From SZUA-442 sp963753185 (GTDB lineage: Bacteria; Actinomycetota; Acidimicrobiia; Spongiisociales; UBA5794), in the NCBI GenBank assembly GCA_963753185.1, contig CAVWBO010000007.1, positions 1,302,001 through 1,366,000 of the forward strand: a DNA stretch of 64,000 nt. The letters are read 5' to 3'. Positions 63,487 to 64,000 of this stretch are shown piece by piece; position 1 is the first letter of the stretch; each line of letters opens with the position of its first letter. The notes under the pieces were generated by a model. It was not told where the DNA came from. It did not search any database and worked only from the letters and a program-made list of their open reading frames with translations. The translations under genes were made by a program, and so were the position numbers.

Positions 63487-64000
63487 ATGGATGTGACGAT
63501 CACCAAACTCGTCCACTCGTGTGTACTCATCGAGGCTGCAGGTCGCAAGACGCTCGTGGATCCCGGCTCCTTCACATGGAACGACGACCGTTTCGACCTC
63601 TCGGCCGTCGAGGGCATCGACAGCATCCTCATCACGCACGAGCACGCCGACCACGTCAACATCGATTTCGTCAGGGGTGCGCTCGAGCGCTCGAACGGTG
63701 CCACCATCGAAACGACGGCATCGCTCGCCGCGATCCTCGGGGAGCACGGAATCCGAGCGACGTCCGATGGATCCTCGCGGTTCGTGGCGCCCCATGAACG
63801 GATCCCGAGCGGTCCCGGACCCGAGAACGTCGGCTTCCACATCGCCGGATCGGTCAGCCACCCCGGCGACAGCCACAGCTTCGCCGAGACGATGCCGATC
63901 CTGCTCATGCCGTTCGTTGCGCCGTGGGGTTCGCTGGTCGGTGGGGTGGACCGAACGCGTGCCGTGTCCCCGCGACTCGTGGTCCCCATCCACGACTGGT
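63487..64000 (+). CDS. MBL-fold (UlaG-like) hydrolase, 3' end outside window
   Basis: The frame is open from ATG 63487 to the end of the window (171 residues). KLVHSCVLIEAAGRKTLVDP and the metal motif ITHEHADHVN identify the MBL fold; SHPGDSHSF supplies the next ligands, and VVPIHDW at the very end is the later His region. The compact form without inserts resembles UlaG-like or L-ascorbate-lactonase-like proteins widely annotated as MBL fold metallo-hydrolases. It lies 51 bases after the peptidase gene and may belong to that operon. Confidence 0.88.
   Translation, partial: MDVTITKLVHSCVLIEAAGRKTLVDPGSFTWNDDRFDLSAVEGIDSILITHEHADHVNIDFVRGALERSNGATIETTASLAAILGEHGIRATSDGSSRFVAPHERIPSGPGPENVGFHIAGSVSHPGDSHSFAETMPILLMPFVAPWGSLVGGVDRTRAVSPRLVVPIHDW

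Overview
The window reads as a dense, high-GC chromosomal segment of an actinobacterium. The evidence is the gene set: the FtsB–DUF501 pair, the mismatch endonuclease NucS, F420-type luciferase-like oxidoreductases, an Eis-type acetyltransferase, a Rieske ferredoxin inside a SUF locus, a GNAT/acyl-CoA-synthetase fusion and a menaquinone cluster. Start codons are often GTG, and adjacent genes are often joined by 4-base ATGA/GTGA overlaps. A deep-branching class such as Acidimicrobiia would fit, but I cannot prove it from sequence alone. There are no phage, IS, CRISPR or rRNA genes; one tRNA-Leu(UAA) is present.

Layout. 1-2.8 kb: the end of an FtsB/DivIC gene, a frameshifted DUF501 gene and an EF-G-like GTPase. 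2.9-8.1 kb: tRNA-Leu, a small membrane protein, a GGDEF-EAL protein whose N-terminus looks broken, and a response regulator/histidine kinase pair. 8.0-8.65 kb: an ArsR repressor divergent from a tiny gene for an 18-residue peptide with six cysteines, with two palindromic operators and a terminator hairpin. 8.7-12.9 kb: a GNAT-ADP-forming acyl-CoA synthetase fusion, a CBS-BON protein and an alpha/beta hydrolase. 12.9-19.1 kb: menF, menD, menA, menB, menE, followed by the remnant of a second hydrolase. 19.4-32.7 kb: lipoproteins, an SDR, an M3 peptidase, a PQQ-propeller lipoprotein with a degenerate EEP-fold membrane protein, YihY, a heterodimeric ABC exporter, a PPOX protein, a luciferase-like enzyme and an Eis-like acetyltransferase. 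32.8-37.2 kb: gltB without gltD.

37.2-55.8 kb is a dispersed Fe-S/NAD/redox region. sufB stands alone behind a long hairpin and a candidate operator. After nucS, a sigma factor, a glycoside-hydrolase-like lipoprotein, a family-5 uracil-DNA glycosylase and an M23 peptidase come sufD–Rieske–sufC–sir2–fumC–pncB on the plus strand. These meet a minus-strand operon dsbB–tlpA-like–MBL–LLM–sufC2–sufS–sufU–pncA. The assembly machinery is therefore split over three units with two different SufC ATPases, and nicotinamide salvage (sirtuin product to PncA to PncB) is woven into the same units. 55.8-57.8 kb holds small hypothetical proteins, including a 28-residue membrane peptide coupled to an alpha/beta hydrolase.

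57.9-63.4 kb is a 2-oxoacid dehydrogenase/lipoylation operon: E3, E2, a single-chain LipB–LipA fusion and an Xaa-Pro peptidase. The window ends inside an MBL-fold hydrolase.

The best candidates for something undescribed are the ArsR-controlled six-cysteine micropeptide and the LipB–LipA fusion.
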